Below, in pieces: positions 12,248-21,943 of a stretch of DNA of 64,000 bases. The stretch covers positions 124,001 to 188,000 of the forward strand of contig CAVTYH010000006.1 in assembly GCA_963738835.1 (NCBI GenBank). Direction: 5' to 3'. The notes beneath the pieces were generated by a model. That model was not told where the DNA came from. It searched no databases and was given only the letters and a program-made list of their open reading frames with translations. The translations under genes were made by a program, and so were the position numbers. Within the stretch, counting starts at the first letter, position 1. Each line of letters starts with the position of its first letter. This DNA is from CAVTYH01 sp963738835. GTDB lineage: Bacteria > Planctomycetota > Planctomycetia > Pirellulales > JADZDJ01.

Positions 12248-12316
12248 GTAGGAGCGGTTTCCGGACGGCACTGCATGCCGCGAACCGGCCGCGGCGACGA
12301 AAGTCGCCTCCTACCA
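12248..12316. repeat. Inverted intergenic repeat GTAGGAGCGG...CGCCTCCTAC
   Basis: GTAGGAGCGG at the left and CGCCTCCTAC at the right form complementary arms around an internal palindrome-rich core. It lies just upstream of the zinc-ribbon gene. Confidence 0.5.
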
Positions 12317-12770
12317 CTGTGGTTTGCCTCTCTGCTAGTTTACCCCGTGAAAATGCCGGTTCCATAGCGTGTGGGTTAAGTTTTGGGCTTGTGTCTACCC
12401 TCTGTTTTGCCTGGAAATGGCCTCTTCTGAGCCTGTTGATGGGACCAGGGTGAGATTTCCGAGCCTCCTCTCTCTCGACGGCTTGCGATGAGTTCGTCGA
12501 ATCGGAGAGGGCCGGCGGTGAGGGGCCGCCGTAAGGTGCTGTCCCAAGCCCAGGGGGTTGCGGGCGCCATTGCAGCGATGGCCGCTGGGCACGAGTCTCG
12601 GACGCGAAGCTCGCACCAAAAATAAAAATCGAGGGGACAATGTTGGGAAAACGAGCCTGGAAAACAGGGCGTTTTCGAAAAACATGGCGACCTGACTGTG
12701 ACCCGGCAATTGTCCGGTCCGTGGTCCGTGGTCAGTTGCCGGTGGCCAGTGTCCAGTAGTCCGTGGTCAT

Positions 12771-12813
12771 TCTTTCTCCCTCTCTCCTTGTGGGAGAGGG
12801 CCGGGGTGAGGGG
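12771..12813. repeat. Dispersed palindromic repeat (GGGAGAGGGCCGGGGTGAGG family), intergenic copy
   Basis: CTCCCTCTCTCCTTGTGGGAG is followed by AGGGCCGGGGTGAGGG. Two further copies lie inside coding regions at 57190-57228 and 61695-61732. The central part can fold on itself (CTCTCCNNNNNGGAGAG). Confidence 0.7.
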
Positions 12814-13242
12814 GCAGCATGCTGGGTGGTCTGTCGCCACTGACAACCGGCCCCCTGACGATGAATGACGACGGACCACCGACCACCCAACAAACTAAAC
12901 ACACAACCCCCGGGGATCGAGGGTAAAGTGTTGCGCAAAAACCCTCGTAAAAACCCGTGTTTTGCGCCCCACATTTGGTCATCACTTTACCCCGCCGCGC
13001 ACGACGGGCAGCCGAGCAGAGACTTCACCGCGGAGGGCGCAGAGTTATGCAGAGGAGTCGCAGGAAATTCTAAAACCATGCTTGATCGCTCTGCGCTGCC
13101 CTCGGCGAACCTCGGCGTCCCCTGCGGTGCATTGCTGGACTTGCCGCGCGCAGACCGGCCCAACCTCGGGCGGCGCTGGCCCGAGGCGGGGAAATGCTAT
13201 TGCTCAGTTGTCAAAGAGCGACAGCCGGCCTTCCGCGTCAAA

Positions 13243-13271
13243 TTAGCCCCCGGTCCATGACCGGGGGCTAA
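13243..13271. repeat. Perfect 12-bp hairpin (TTAGCCCCCGGT / ACCGGGGGCTAA)
   Basis: Two perfect 12-bp arms enclose a 5-nt loop. No T-run follows and no gene ends here, so a REP-like element is more likely than a terminator. Confidence 0.7.
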
Positions 13272-13863
13272 ATGCAGCGAAAACCGACAGGGACCCAGAG
13301 TTCCACCGGCCATTCTAGCAATCAGTGTACAAATGTCATTGTGTATTTTGGGCCAGCCGGACGGCATCCACGGGGAGGGAGTCGGGGATCAGGAGTCAGC
13401 AATCAGAAAGGCGAGCCGGGAGCGTCAGCGACCGGAGCGCAGCGGGCCAGGGCATCCAGCTCGTTTACGTCAACTGCGGCCTTGGCATCGACCAAGTGCT
13501 TCGCCAGGTGATGCGACGGCAGCGTTGCCTAACACCACGACCGACGTTCTGCAAGTGCCTGTGTCCGTGGCCACTTGCGCACTTGACGGGTCTAAAGATA
13601 TGTCTATATTGTCGGAGAGTTTTACGACAGTTTCGTTGTAGAATCAATCGTTATACAGGCGTGCACCACAAGGCATAGGGAACGCTTGTTCGCTTGTCGA
13701 GTGCGGGTGGATGGATTATCACGCGGTAGCGTCGTGCTCCAGCGCGGCAGAGCAAGCCGCTTGCTGCAGCCGACACTGGCCACGACGCAACGTGAGCTGA
13801 GGCATCCAGCCGCGGGATTCGACGGGCGGAAAGCGGTCCCATCGCCGTTTCGTGTTGCACGCT

Positions 13864-13960
13864 GTATAACCACTCGCTGCAGCCGACAAGCCGCAGGCAG
13901 GTCTTAAGCAACATTCAGACCGCTGCGAAGCGACTTGCGGCTGAGCTTTGTACGTTAGGC
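13864..13960 (+). other. Integron attC recombination site
   Basis: The right core site GTTAGGC (13954-13960) and a left core GTATAAC (13864-13870) bracket 97 bp with the attC layout. CACTCGCTGCAGCCGACAAG on the left is matched with bulges by CTTGCGGCTGAGC on the right, and an inner pair GCAGGCAGGTCT / AGACCGCTGC surrounds the loop. Length and imperfect folding fit known attC sites (about 57-141 bp). The left core departs from RYYYAAC at one base. No integrase gene is present in the window. Confidence 0.75.
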
Positions 13961-13976
13961 CACTTCACACGCTATT

Positions 13977-14276
13977 ATGACTCCGACCGAGATGCCAGAC
14001 GATGTGCGGCACGCTTTCCTGAAGATTCTTTACTACACCCTCATTAGCATCCGAGCGACGAAGGACACCGAGCTTACTTTTGCGTTGTCCGACCACGCCC
14101 ACAACATTCCCGGCGTGATTGACCGTTACACGCCGGAGACATTTCGATACTATTGGGAGGTCGAGCGTCCGTGTTTTCTTCGAGCGATGGAGCGGCTTGG
14201 TCAGCCGTTCGATTCGTTTGAAGAGCATTGGGTAGTTCTTGAGAGACATTATGAGAGTTTACAGACTGTGGCCTAA
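13977..14276 (+). CDS. Integron gene-cassette ORF, hypothetical 99-aa protein
   Basis: The ORF begins 17 bases after the attC core and its stop codon lies within GCCTAAC (14271-14277), which matches the R'' core that would open a following attC. This is the usual geometry of a gene cassette. The product is small, slightly acidic, rich in aromatic residues and without signal or membrane segment. I do not recognise a family. No complete second attC follows, so the downstream site seems degraded or the array ends here. Confidence 0.65.
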   Translation: MTPTEMPDDVRHAFLKILYYTLISIRATKDTELTFALSDHAHNIPGVIDRYTPETFRYYWEVERPCFLRAMERLGQPFDSFEEHWVVLERHYESLQTVA

Positions 14277-14720
14277 CCTCTATATGGCCTCGTTCTGTCA
14301 AGAGGGGCGCAGATTAAGCGAGGTCAGGGAAGTGAACCCGCACACCAAATCTGTCAGAATTCATCTGTAGCGTGTGATGGCAACTCGCCGCTTTCGGGCC
14401 AAATCGCGGGCGACCTTTGGCCGGGCGGGCTGCGTAACAACAGTTGGTTTCGATCTTGCTTCGTTTGGAGCGGGCGGCTAAGATCGGTTTAAGTCTTTAA
14501 TGCTTGGGCACTTAGTCGATTTTGGTGGCCGTCACCGCCGGCTGAAAAGCCAAGGAACATTTTTCGTCCACGGGGCCTAATTGTCCGCTGGGTCGGAAAT
14601 GCGGAGTTGTCCGACGGCGGAAACGATTTGTGGGTTTATTCGCCCAAAGCAGCCGAGGCCCCCTTACAATTTGCCTGATCCCATCGTTCGGCCCCCGTCA
14701 CCATCAGTGGAGAAGTCTGC
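14277..14720. other. Intergenic region, no feature recognised
   Basis: About 440 bases between the cassette ORF and prc. I see no second complete attC, no ORF with a good start and no clear promoter. The prc ribosome-binding site (GTGGAGAAG) lies at its right end. Confidence 0.5.
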
Positions 14721-16931
14721 ATGAATCGCTTTGCAACCGTGCTTAATCGCCACCGCCGCCTGTGCGCTTTGGGCGTTCTCACCAGCCTGACATTGGCGGC
14801 CGGACTGCTGGTTGCCGAGCGATCGCGGGCCGACTTAAAGGGACCGCAACCCGATGATCGCCGCATTGCCAAGGCCGTGGCCTGGTATCTGCGTGACGAA
14901 CATCTTTCGAAGAAGCCGCTAGATCAGGAGATGTCGCGCCGGACGTTCACGACGTTCATGAAGACGCTGGATCCGATGAAGGTCTATTTCCTGCAATCGG
15001 ACGTCGACGAATTTGCGAAATCGCAAGACGAGTTGGCCGACTCCATCGCCAAGCGGGGCGATGTTGCCTTTGCGTACAAAGTGTTCGATCGATTTTTGCA
15101 GCGGGTCGACGAACGCGTCGCGCTGGTCGATCAAATCCTGAGGAACGACATCGATTTGACGGTCGACGAAGAAATGGTGACCGATCCCAAGCAGACGACC
15201 TATGCCAAAACCGACGCCGAAATGCGCGATAAATGGATCAAGCGTCTGAAATACGATTTGCTCGTGAAGAAAGCCGACAAGGCGGAGAAGGCCGATAAGG
15301 CAGCCAAAGCCGACGCCAAGAAATCTGACACGACCCCCGATACAGCCAAAGAAACTACGGGCACCGCAACCAAAGAACTCACGCCGCAAGAAAAAATCTC
15401 GCGCCGCTACCACAGTTTTGCCAAGCGGATGCACCAAACCACCAGCGACGAGTTGCTAGAGCGGTATCTGACCGCGCTGACCAGCGGTTTTGATCCGCAC
15501 ACCAGTTACATGGCGCCATCGACGCTGGAAAATTTCGATATCAACATGCGGCTGCGATTAGAAGGCATCGGCGCGGCACTGGAGTACGAGCTGGAAGAAG
15601 GCGTCACCAAAGTCAGCCGGTTGATTCCAGGCGGTCCTGCCGAAAAGGACGGCCGGCTGAAGCCGGAAGATCGCGTCATCGGCGTGTCTCAGGGCGTGGA
15701 AGGCGATTTCGTCGATGTGGCCGACATGAGTCTTAACGACGTTGTCGATCTAATTCGCGGCAAGGCTGGCACCGTTGTCCGACTCAAGGTATTGCCCGCC
15801 GCCGGCGGCGAACCCAAGACCATTGAAATCACGCGGGCCAGCATCGAGTTGAAAGATAGCGAAGCCCGTTCAGAGATTTTCGAGCAGGGCCATAAGCCCA
15901 ACGGTCAGCCGTACAAAATCGGCGTTATCGACCTGCCCAGTTTTTACATGGACATGAATGGGGCCCGGCTCGGTTTGACCGATTACCGCAGCACCACCCG
16001 CGACGTGCAAAAACTGCTGGAAGATTTTAACGCCAAAGGGGTCGACGCCGTCATTCTCGATCTGCGCCGTAACGGTGGCGGATCGTTGACTGAAGCCATC
16101 AGCCTGACGGGCCTGTTCATTGACGAAGGCCCGATTGTGCAAGTCAAAGATTCGAACGGCCGCGTGCAGCACTACGACGACCAGGATAAGGGCGTCGCTT
16201 GGGCGGGCCCGCTGGTGGTGTTGCAAAGCAAGTTCAGCGCCAGCGCCAGCGAGATTTTCGCCGGAGCGATTCAGGATTACGGCCGGGGCATCATCGTCGG
16301 CGACAAAACATCGCATGGCAAAGGCACAGTGCAAAGCTTGCTCGATGTCAGCAAGCCGTTTTTCAACGGCATTCCCAACGCACCGGCGATGGGCGCGCTG
16401 AAAATAACGATCCAGCAGTTTTATCGGCCCAACGGCGATAGTACGCAGAATCGCGGGGTCGTTTCAGACATTGAACTGCCGTCGCTAACGACCCATCTTG
16501 ATGTGGGCGAAGCCGACTTGGATTACGCCTTGAAATTCGACAAGGTTCCGGCAGCCGACTACGCCAAGGTGAATATGGTTGATAATTCGATTCTTGACGA
16601 TCTGCGCAGCCGTTCGGCGCAACGCGTAAAGGAATCGGAAGATTTCCAAAAGGCTGAACGGAAAATCGCACGCTATCTACAGCTCAAGGAACACAAGACC
16701 GTGAACTTGAACGAGCAAAAGTTCCTGGCTGAACGAGCCGAGATGAACACCGAGCAGGAAGAGGATGACCAGTTCAAACAATTGGATGATCCCAACCGCC
16801 CGGTCGTGAAGCGCGACTATTACTTCAACGAAGCACTGGCGATTACGCAAGATTATTTGCAACTGAACAAGCGGTTGGCCGTCACAAGCGGCGTCGCGAG
16901 TGGGCGGCATGCGATGAATCCCGGCCAATAG
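14721..16931 (+). CDS. prc: Carboxy-terminal processing protease (Prc/Tsp)
   Basis: This 736-aa S41 family periplasmic protease degrades or trims proteins from their C-termini. An N-terminal signal or anchor segment (LCALGVLTSLTLAAGLLVA) is followed by the Prc N-terminal domain. A Lys/Ala-rich low-complexity insert lies near residues 185-215. The PDZ domain follows around residues 280-350, then the S41 core. The catalytic Ser-Lys pair is visible as Ser508 in SASASEI and Lys534 in SHGKGTV. The start has GGAG nine bases upstream. A strong terminator follows the gene, so it ends its transcription unit. Confidence 0.93.
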   Translation: MNRFATVLNRHRRLCALGVLTSLTLAAGLLVAERSRADLKGPQPDDRRIAKAVAWYLRDEHLSKKPLDQEMSRRTFTTFMKTLDPMKVYFLQSDVDEFAKSQDELADSIAKRGDVAFAYKVFDRFLQRVDERVALVDQILRNDIDLTVDEEMVTDPKQTTYAKTDAEMRDKWIKRLKYDLLVKKADKAEKADKAAKADAKKSDTTPDTAKETTGTATKELTPQEKISRRYHSFAKRMHQTTSDELLERYLTALTSGFDPHTSYMAPSTLENFDINMRLRLEGIGAALEYELEEGVTKVSRLIPGGPAEKDGRLKPEDRVIGVSQGVEGDFVDVADMSLNDVVDLIRGKAGTVVRLKVLPAAGGEPKTIEITRASIELKDSEARSEIFEQGHKPNGQPYKIGVIDLPSFYMDMNGARLGLTDYRSTTRDVQKLLEDFNAKGVDAVILDLRRNGGGSLTEAISLTGLFIDEGPIVQVKDSNGRVQHYDDQDKGVAWAGPLVVLQSKFSASASEIFAGAIQDYGRGIIVGDKTSHGKGTVQSLLDVSKPFFNGIPNAPAMGALKITIQQFYRPNGDSTQNRGVVSDIELPSLTTHLDVGEADLDYALKFDKVPAADYAKVNMVDNSILDDLRSRSAQRVKESEDFQKAERKIARYLQLKEHKTVNLNEQKFLAERAEMNTEQEEDDQFKQLDDPNRPVVKRDYYFNEALAITQDYLQLNKRLAVTSGVASGRHAMNPGQ

Positions 16932-16973
16932 TTTCTCGAGGCTGGCACACCAACGCGAGCCAATGAACTCATC

Positions 16974-17002
16974 CCCCTGGCGCCGTTGCGCCAGGGGTTT
17001 TT
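16974..17002 (+). terminator. Strong intrinsic terminator after prc
   Basis: CCCCTGGCGC (16974-16983) and GCGCCAGGGG (16988-16997) form a perfect 10-bp stem with a 4-nt loop, followed by five Ts. Confidence 0.92.
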
Positions 17003-17155
17003 CATGCGCGGCGCTAAGCGTATAGATGCCATCTGGATGCGCTTCCAATGGACCTAAGAAGATGGTAATTTGAGACGGAAATCGCCCATCGGCGGCGATT
17101 TGTGTCAAATGCTTGTTTTGCCGCGCAACTGTTATTCACGAGGAGTCACCTGTCA

Positions 17156-17254
17156 ATGGCCAAGCCGCATCGTAACTTGAAGAAAGCCAATCACGGCGCC
17201 CGACCTGCCAATAGCAAGGCCCGCAAAATGAAGCGGAAGCACATTCGGACGTGA
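17156..17254 (+). CDS. Very small, highly basic protein (32 aa)
   Basis: ATG 17156 follows GAGGAG by about ten bases, and the frame closes with TGA at 17252-17254. The peptide starts MAKPHRNLKKANHG and ends KMKRKHIRT. About a third of its residues are Lys or Arg, and acidic residues are absent. This resembles small ribosome-associated basic proteins (for example the bTHX or AURKAIP1/COX24-like group) in composition only; I cannot assign a family. The Shine-Dalgarno, the strong composition and the position in a terminator-bounded slot support a real gene. Confidence 0.7.
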   Translation: MAKPHRNLKKANHGARPANSKARKMKRKHIRT

Positions 17255-17369
17255 TCCATCATTGCGGGTCGGCACGGACGGAATTGTGAATGACCAATGA
17301 CCAAAGCCGGCGCCAGGGTCGTCCAGGGTCATTTCGACTTGGTCATACTTTTCTTCGCGGGGTTTAGGC

Positions 17370-17915
17370 GTGGCCAATAAAGAGCTGATCATCGATTTCT
17401 CCGACTACGACGTGAACCACGTCTTTGCCGATGTCTCGGAAATTCGCCGCTATAACCTGCAGCGGTACGAGATGGAGCAATTGACCGCCATCTGTCACGC
17501 CGACACCACCCGGCAAATCTGCGTCGGCTATAAAGACATCACGCTCAGCGAGTTCTGGGTCCGTGGCCACATGCCCAAGGCGCCGCTGATGCCCGGCGTC
17601 ATCATCTGCGAAGTGGCCGCCCAGCTGGCCAGCTATTTTGTGCAGAAGTACGATTTGCTGGGTGCGAAAGTGGTCGGCTTTGGCGGCTTGGAAGAAGTGA
17701 AATTCCGCAGTGGCGTACTGCCGGGCGATCGCCTGGTGATGGTCGTCCAGCTCACCAAGGTTCGCCGCGGGGCAATGATCGTTTGTCGTTTCCAGGGGTT
17801 CGTGAATCAGCAGATGGTTGTGGAAGGGATGCTCAAGGGTATTCCGCTGCCGCTGGACTTGGAAGCGCTCGGGCTGGTCGAGCCACAATCGCCTTCCCAA
17901 ATCTCGCCGAAATAG
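17370..17915 (+). CDS. FabZ-like 3-hydroxyacyl-ACP dehydratase family protein
   Basis: This 181-aa hot-dog-fold protein probably dehydrates 3-hydroxyacyl-ACP in fatty acid elongation, or acts on a related acyl group. The family motif GHMPKAPLMPGV carries the catalytic His, and a Glu follows in ICEVAAQLASYF. It is about 30 residues longer than E. coli FabZ, with an N-terminal extension. The start is a GTG with weak G-rich upstream sequence, so the exact N-terminus is uncertain. Confidence 0.82.
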   Translation: MANKELIIDFSDYDVNHVFADVSEIRRYNLQRYEMEQLTAICHADTTRQICVGYKDITLSEFWVRGHMPKAPLMPGVIICEVAAQLASYFVQKYDLLGAKVVGFGGLEEVKFRSGVLPGDRLVMVVQLTKVRRGAMIVCRFQGFVNQQMVVEGMLKGIPLPLDLEALGLVEPQSPSQISPK

Positions 17916-18029
17916 AGACACCGGCACGTTTGGCCCATCGGCATGCCTTCTGCACCGCGTCTTCCTCCGTAGAATGGAAAGTTGACTTAGTTTGCCCGCG
18001 GATGGTGATTCATCAAATGGCGTTCTTCA

Positions 18030-18869
18030 ATGTTTCCATTCTCCGACACTATTCCGACACACCGCTGGGCGATTGTCACCTACGCCATCGTGGCCCTGAA
18101 TGTCGTCTCGTTTTTGTGGCTGCAGCATTTGCCGCCGCAGCGACAGCAAGAGGTGGTTGCCCGGCACGGTTTTGTCGCGGCGCGAATCGGCCAATTGAGC
18201 GATCCCCAAAAAGCGGTGGCGGTTCCCATTGAGCAGCAAATTCCCGTCGGTTTCGGCCTGGTCGTTCCACAGTTGGTTAAATTGCAGTTGCCGCCGGACC
18301 CCAAAGAGATCCTTGCGTCAACCGTCACGTGCATGTTTCTGCACGGCGGGTGGCTGCACTTGATCGGCAATATGTGGTTTTTGCTGATCTTTGGCGATAA
18401 TGTCGAAGACCGGTTGGGACCCTTCCTCTTCGCGGTCTTCTATCTGCTGGGCGGCTTCGTGGCGACGATCACGCAATGGGCCATTGCGCCCAACAGTACG
18501 ACCCCCATGATTGGCGCCAGCGGCGCCGTGGCCGCCATATTGGGAGGCTATGCGGTCACCTATCCGCACGCTCGGGTCAGAACGCTGGTGTTTCTGTTCA
18601 TTTTCATTACCGTGATTGAGCTGCCAGCGCTCCTGTTTGTGGCGCTTTGGTTCGGTGCGCAGCTCTTGCAGGGGTTGGGGGCGATTCACGGTCAGATGGA
18701 AAGTGGCGTAGCCTGGTGGGCGCACGTCGGCGGCTTTGTTTTCGGCGCCGCGTTCATGCCGATTCTTTCGGCCATCTTGCCGCAACCGACTGTTGAATTC
18801 GTCGACGACGACGCAAACTTGCACGATCATCGCTTTCCGCCAGGCCATGATCGTAGCAGGTGGTGGTAA
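18030..18869 (+). CDS. Rhomboid-family intramembrane serine protease
   Basis: The 279-aa protein has six or seven membrane helices. The rhomboid landmarks are FLHGGWLHLIGNMWFL, the nucleophile Ser in GASGAVA and the catalytic His in WAHVGGF, so it should be active. An extra ~60-residue loop follows the first helix, with the substrate-gate region after it. It cleaves membrane proteins within or near the bilayer; substrates are unknown. Confidence 0.9.
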   Translation: MFPFSDTIPTHRWAIVTYAIVALNVVSFLWLQHLPPQRQQEVVARHGFVAARIGQLSDPQKAVAVPIEQQIPVGFGLVVPQLVKLQLPPDPKEILASTVTCMFLHGGWLHLIGNMWFLLIFGDNVEDRLGPFLFAVFYLLGGFVATITQWAIAPNSTTPMIGASGAVAAILGGYAVTYPHARVRTLVFLFIFITVIELPALLFVALWFGAQLLQGLGAIHGQMESGVAWWAHVGGFVFGAAFMPILSAILPQPTVEFVDDDANLHDHRFPPGHDRSRWW

Positions 18870-18908
18870 AACTGTTCGGTCCCATTTGTTACCAGACTGA
18901 CTCTGTGC

Positions 18909-19556
18909 ATGACGCGTCGTCCGCTTCCCAAAATCGATCCGGCGCTCGATTTGTCACGTCACTTCTTGGTGCCGGAACAGTTGCCGCGGTCGTGGGATCC
19001 GTGCAAATTGTTTCCGAACCCCGCGCCTTTGGAAGTGGAAATCGGCAGCGGCAAAGGATTATTTCTCTCTCAAGCGGCGGCTCAATGGCCCGATCGTAAT
19101 TTTCTGGGCATTGAGATTGCGGCAAAATACGCTCGCTATTGTGCGGCGCGATTGGCAAAGCAAAACCTTGATAATGCCCAGGTCGTTCATGGCGACGGGC
19201 TGCGCGTATTCGCCGAATTTCTTCCGGCACTTTCGGTGGCTGCGGTTCATGTGTATTTTCCCGATCCGTGGTGGAAAAAACGCCACAAGAAGCGCCGTGT
19301 GATGAAGGAGCAATTCCTGGCCGACATCGAGCGAGTGCTGGTGCCCAACGGGGCGCTGCATTTTTGGACTGACGTCGAAGAGTACTTTGAGAGCACGCTG
19401 GAGTTGATTCGTGACTCGACGCAGCTGATCGGCCCGATCAAGGTGCCCGAGAAAGCTCCGGAGCACGATTTAGATTTTCGTACCCACTTCGAACGCCGCA
19501 TGCGACTGCACGGCGAAGCGGTCTATCGTTCAGAATTTCGCAAGTCGGCGGATTAA
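18909..19556 (+). CDS. trmB: tRNA (guanine-N7-)-methyltransferase TrmB
   Basis: This 215-aa SAM-dependent enzyme makes m7G46 in tRNA. The SAM-binding motif EIGSGKG (near residue 44) and the family signature VYFPDPWWKKRHKKRR are intact. Length is normal. It starts 39 bases after the rhomboid gene on the same strand. Confidence 0.94.
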   Translation: MTRRPLPKIDPALDLSRHFLVPEQLPRSWDPCKLFPNPAPLEVEIGSGKGLFLSQAAAQWPDRNFLGIEIAAKYARYCAARLAKQNLDNAQVVHGDGLRVFAEFLPALSVAAVHVYFPDPWWKKRHKKRRVMKEQFLADIERVLVPNGALHFWTDVEEYFESTLELIRDSTQLIGPIKVPEKAPEHDLDFRTHFERRMRLHGEAVYRSEFRKSAD

Positions 19557-19726
19557 ATCTTGACGGAGGCGCCGAGAGCACCGTGCTAGCGTCGAAGTGG
19601 CCTTGGTGTCATTTTCACGATCTGGGATACTTGCGCCGGCATCTAAGAAGTTCAGAAGTTTCAGGGATCGGAGCAGCTGAAATCTCTGGGTCCTCCGTGG
19701 TGAATTGACGCCGCAAGGAAGCGACG

Positions 19727-20512
19727 ATGATGCGATATTCTGTCATCATTCCCCAGCGCGATCGTGCGGACGAAGTCCGTCGCCAGTTGCCGGCGTTAAC
19801 TAGCGCGCTGGCGTCGCTAAGCAAGCCCTATGAAATCATTGTCGTCGACGAGGGCTCGTCCTCGTCTAGGTTGCGGCTTTTAGAAAAACTGTTGGGCGAG
19901 TTTCACTCGTTGCGAGTTGTCCGACTCGATCACCCGGCCGGAACCAGTGTTGCGCTTTCGGCAGGGATCAAGGCGGCACGTGGGGAAATGATCGTCGCCA
20001 TCGAAGCCGGCGAATCGTATCCGGCCTATCAGATTCCCTGGCTTGTCGGTTGGCTCGAACGGGCCGACTTGGTTCTAGGACGTCGCCGCTGCGTCGGGTT
20101 GGCCAAATTGTGGCAGCGGATTGCCCGTGTGCCTCGGTGGTTGCTGCTGGGTCTTGAGTCGCACGATCCGGATTGCTTGCTATGGGCCGCTCGGCGAGAA
20201 TCGCTGGCCGACATCACACTGGAGGCCGGCCTAGCCCGCTATCTGCCGGCGTTCGTGGCTCGTCGCGGGTTCCGGGTGTGCGAAACCTATGTTGATCATC
20301 TTGGTCCACGGCGGAGGTTGGACGATGTGGGTCGGAATCCGGCCGACCTGCTGGCCGCCTGGTGGCGCTGCCGCCGTTGGCGTGAAGAGAATGCCTATGA
20401 ACTGACATCGTCGATGGCTGCAATGCCGGCGCGAAGAGTTGTCGGGACAGAGGAAACAACTGCAGAAACGATTTCAGCGAACTCTGTTCAGCCACAGGCT
20501 AAAAGCGCATGA
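19727..20512 (+). CDS. Family 2 glycosyltransferase
   Basis: This 261-aa GT-A protein has the N-terminal VIIPQRDRADEV and EIIVVDEGSSS typical of GT2. The usual metal-binding DxD position reads AIEAGES, a variant that may weaken metal binding. There is no membrane segment. Its stop overlaps the start of lpxB (ATGA at 20509-20512), so it may modify lipid A or another envelope lipid. Two in-frame Mets at the start leave the first residue open. Confidence 0.78.
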   Translation: MMRYSVIIPQRDRADEVRRQLPALTSALASLSKPYEIIVVDEGSSSSRLRLLEKLLGEFHSLRVVRLDHPAGTSVALSAGIKAARGEMIVAIEAGESYPAYQIPWLVGWLERADLVLGRRRCVGLAKLWQRIARVPRWLLLGLESHDPDCLLWAARRESLADITLEAGLARYLPAFVARRGFRVCETYVDHLGPRRRLDDVGRNPADLLAAWWRCRRWREENAYELTSSMAAMPARRVVGTEETTAETISANSVQPQAKSA

Positions 20513-21832
20513 CGATCTTCTTCTCCGCCGGCGAACCGAGCGGCGATCTGCACGGCGCGAACCTGATTCGCCAGTTGCAACGTTTGCGGCCAGACATTAA
20601 GTGCGTCGGCTACGGGGGGCCGGATATGGAAGCGGCGGGCTGCAGCTTTGCACGCCGATTTGACGGCGCTGGCCGTGATGTGGCTGTTGCGGGTGCTGCT
20701 GAACATCCACAAGTTTTTGGCGCTGGTGAGCCGCGCCGATCGGTACTTTCGCCATCAGCGGCCCGATGCGGTGGTGCTGGTCGATTATCCCGGTTTCAAC
20801 TGGTGGATCGCCCGGCGCGCCAAAGCACATGGCATTCCGGTGCTGTATTATTGCCCGCCGCAGATTTGGGCCTGGGCCAGCTGGCGGATCAAAAAGATGC
20901 GCCGCTTTGTGGATCACGTGCTATGCGCGCTGCCCTTTGAAGAAACATGGTTCCGCGAGCAAGGTTGCCGAGCGACTTTCGTCGGTCATCCGTTTTTCGA
21001 CGAAGTTCGTCGCCAGCAGTTCGATGAGGCTTTTCTGGAGACGCTGCAATCCAAACCGGGCCGATTGGTAACCATTCTACCAGGTTCGCGTACTCAGGAA
21101 GTCGAACACAATCTGAAATGGTTTTTGAAGGCCGCGGCATTCGTTCAAGTGCGCATTCCCGGCGTTCGATTTGCAGTGGCGGCGTTCAAACCGCATCAAG
21201 CCCAATTGGCACGGCAGTTGATCAGTGAAGCACGACTGCCGGTGGAAGTTTATGTCCGCAAAACACCGGAACTAATCTATGCGGCCGATTGCTGCATGGC
21301 GTGTTCCGGATCGGTTTCATTAGAGCTTTTGTACTATAAAAAGCCGACTGTCGTACTGTACTGGATTAGCCCGTTTGCTTTCTGGGTGCAGCAGTTCTTC
21401 CGGCGGGTGAAGTACATCACGCTGGTGAATTTGCTCTCTGCGAAGGATTTGTTCCCGAAGGATACGACTCCGTACAATCCTGGTGATGCTGATGCCGAGC
21501 GGGTGCTATTTCCTGAATACCTGACGTCGGATGATAAGTCGCTGCAAATTGCCTCGCACGTCATTCAATGGCTCGCAAATGACGAGCAGCGCGACAGCCT
21601 TGTGGCTGAACTTGCCAAATTGAAGGCGCGCGTCGGCCACGGCGGCGCCTCAGGGGTTGCTGCCAAGTTGATTCTGGCCGAAGCCGACAGCCGCCGCCGC
21701 TCCGCAATTCCCCAACCGCATTTCCGACCAGGTCTGAACGTCGTCAGCAGCGGCGGCATGGAAACCAGCATCAATAGCTCGCCAAACTTCGATGACGGCC
21801 AGCAACGCAGAATCGACTCGCGCGCTGCCTAA
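20509..21832 (+). CDS. lpxB: Lipid-A-disaccharide synthase LpxB, frameshifted
   Basis: LpxB condenses UDP-diacylglucosamine and lipid X in lipid A synthesis at the inner membrane. The N-terminus FFSAGEPSGDLHGA is classic. The frame then shifts because of one extra T in GCAGCTTTGCACG (about 20652). The rest is read in the next frame with LVDYPGFNWWIA, PPQIWAWASWR, LPGSRTQEVEHNL and CSGSVSLELLYYKKP. Repaired length is about 440 aa, including a C-terminal tail of roughly 50 residues beyond the usual end. Confidence 0.92.
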
Positions 21833-21943
21833 CTCGTAGCCGCAAAGTACGCACCGAGACCGGACTCTCTGTTGCGAAAGTTGCCACGGGCAGTATCTTG
21901 AAGTGCAACCCGCTGCCGCGCCGCTATCAATTTTCGGACTTTT

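Larger units (their letters stand above)
12221..13863. other. Repeat-rich region without a supported gene
   Basis: About 1.6 kb with no ORF that has a convincing start, family motif or codon pattern. It holds several dispersed palindromic repeats (listed separately): a GTAGGAGCGG / CGCCTCCTAC pair at 12248-12316, a CTCTCC...GGAGAGGGCCGGGGTGAGG element, a TTCACCGCGGAG fragment near 13021, a long GC hairpin at 13243-13271, and a GCGAGCCGGGAGCGTCAGCGA unit near 13411. The right end runs into the attC site. Confidence 0.6.

Noticed and set aside
11118..12251. 377-codon plus-strand frame opposite the zinc-ribbon gene
   Set aside because: Arg/His-rich shadow; the minus-strand protein has clear zinc-ribbon, membrane helix and linker.
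12376..13260. Several short ORFs on both strands in the repeat region
   Set aside because: They translate dispersed palindromes (for example ALSHKERGRK), lack Shine-Dalgarno sequences and show no family.
14271..14420. A second attC site after the cassette ORF
   Set aside because: Only the GCCTAAC left core is present. No GTTRRRY core or palindrome is found within 150 bases.
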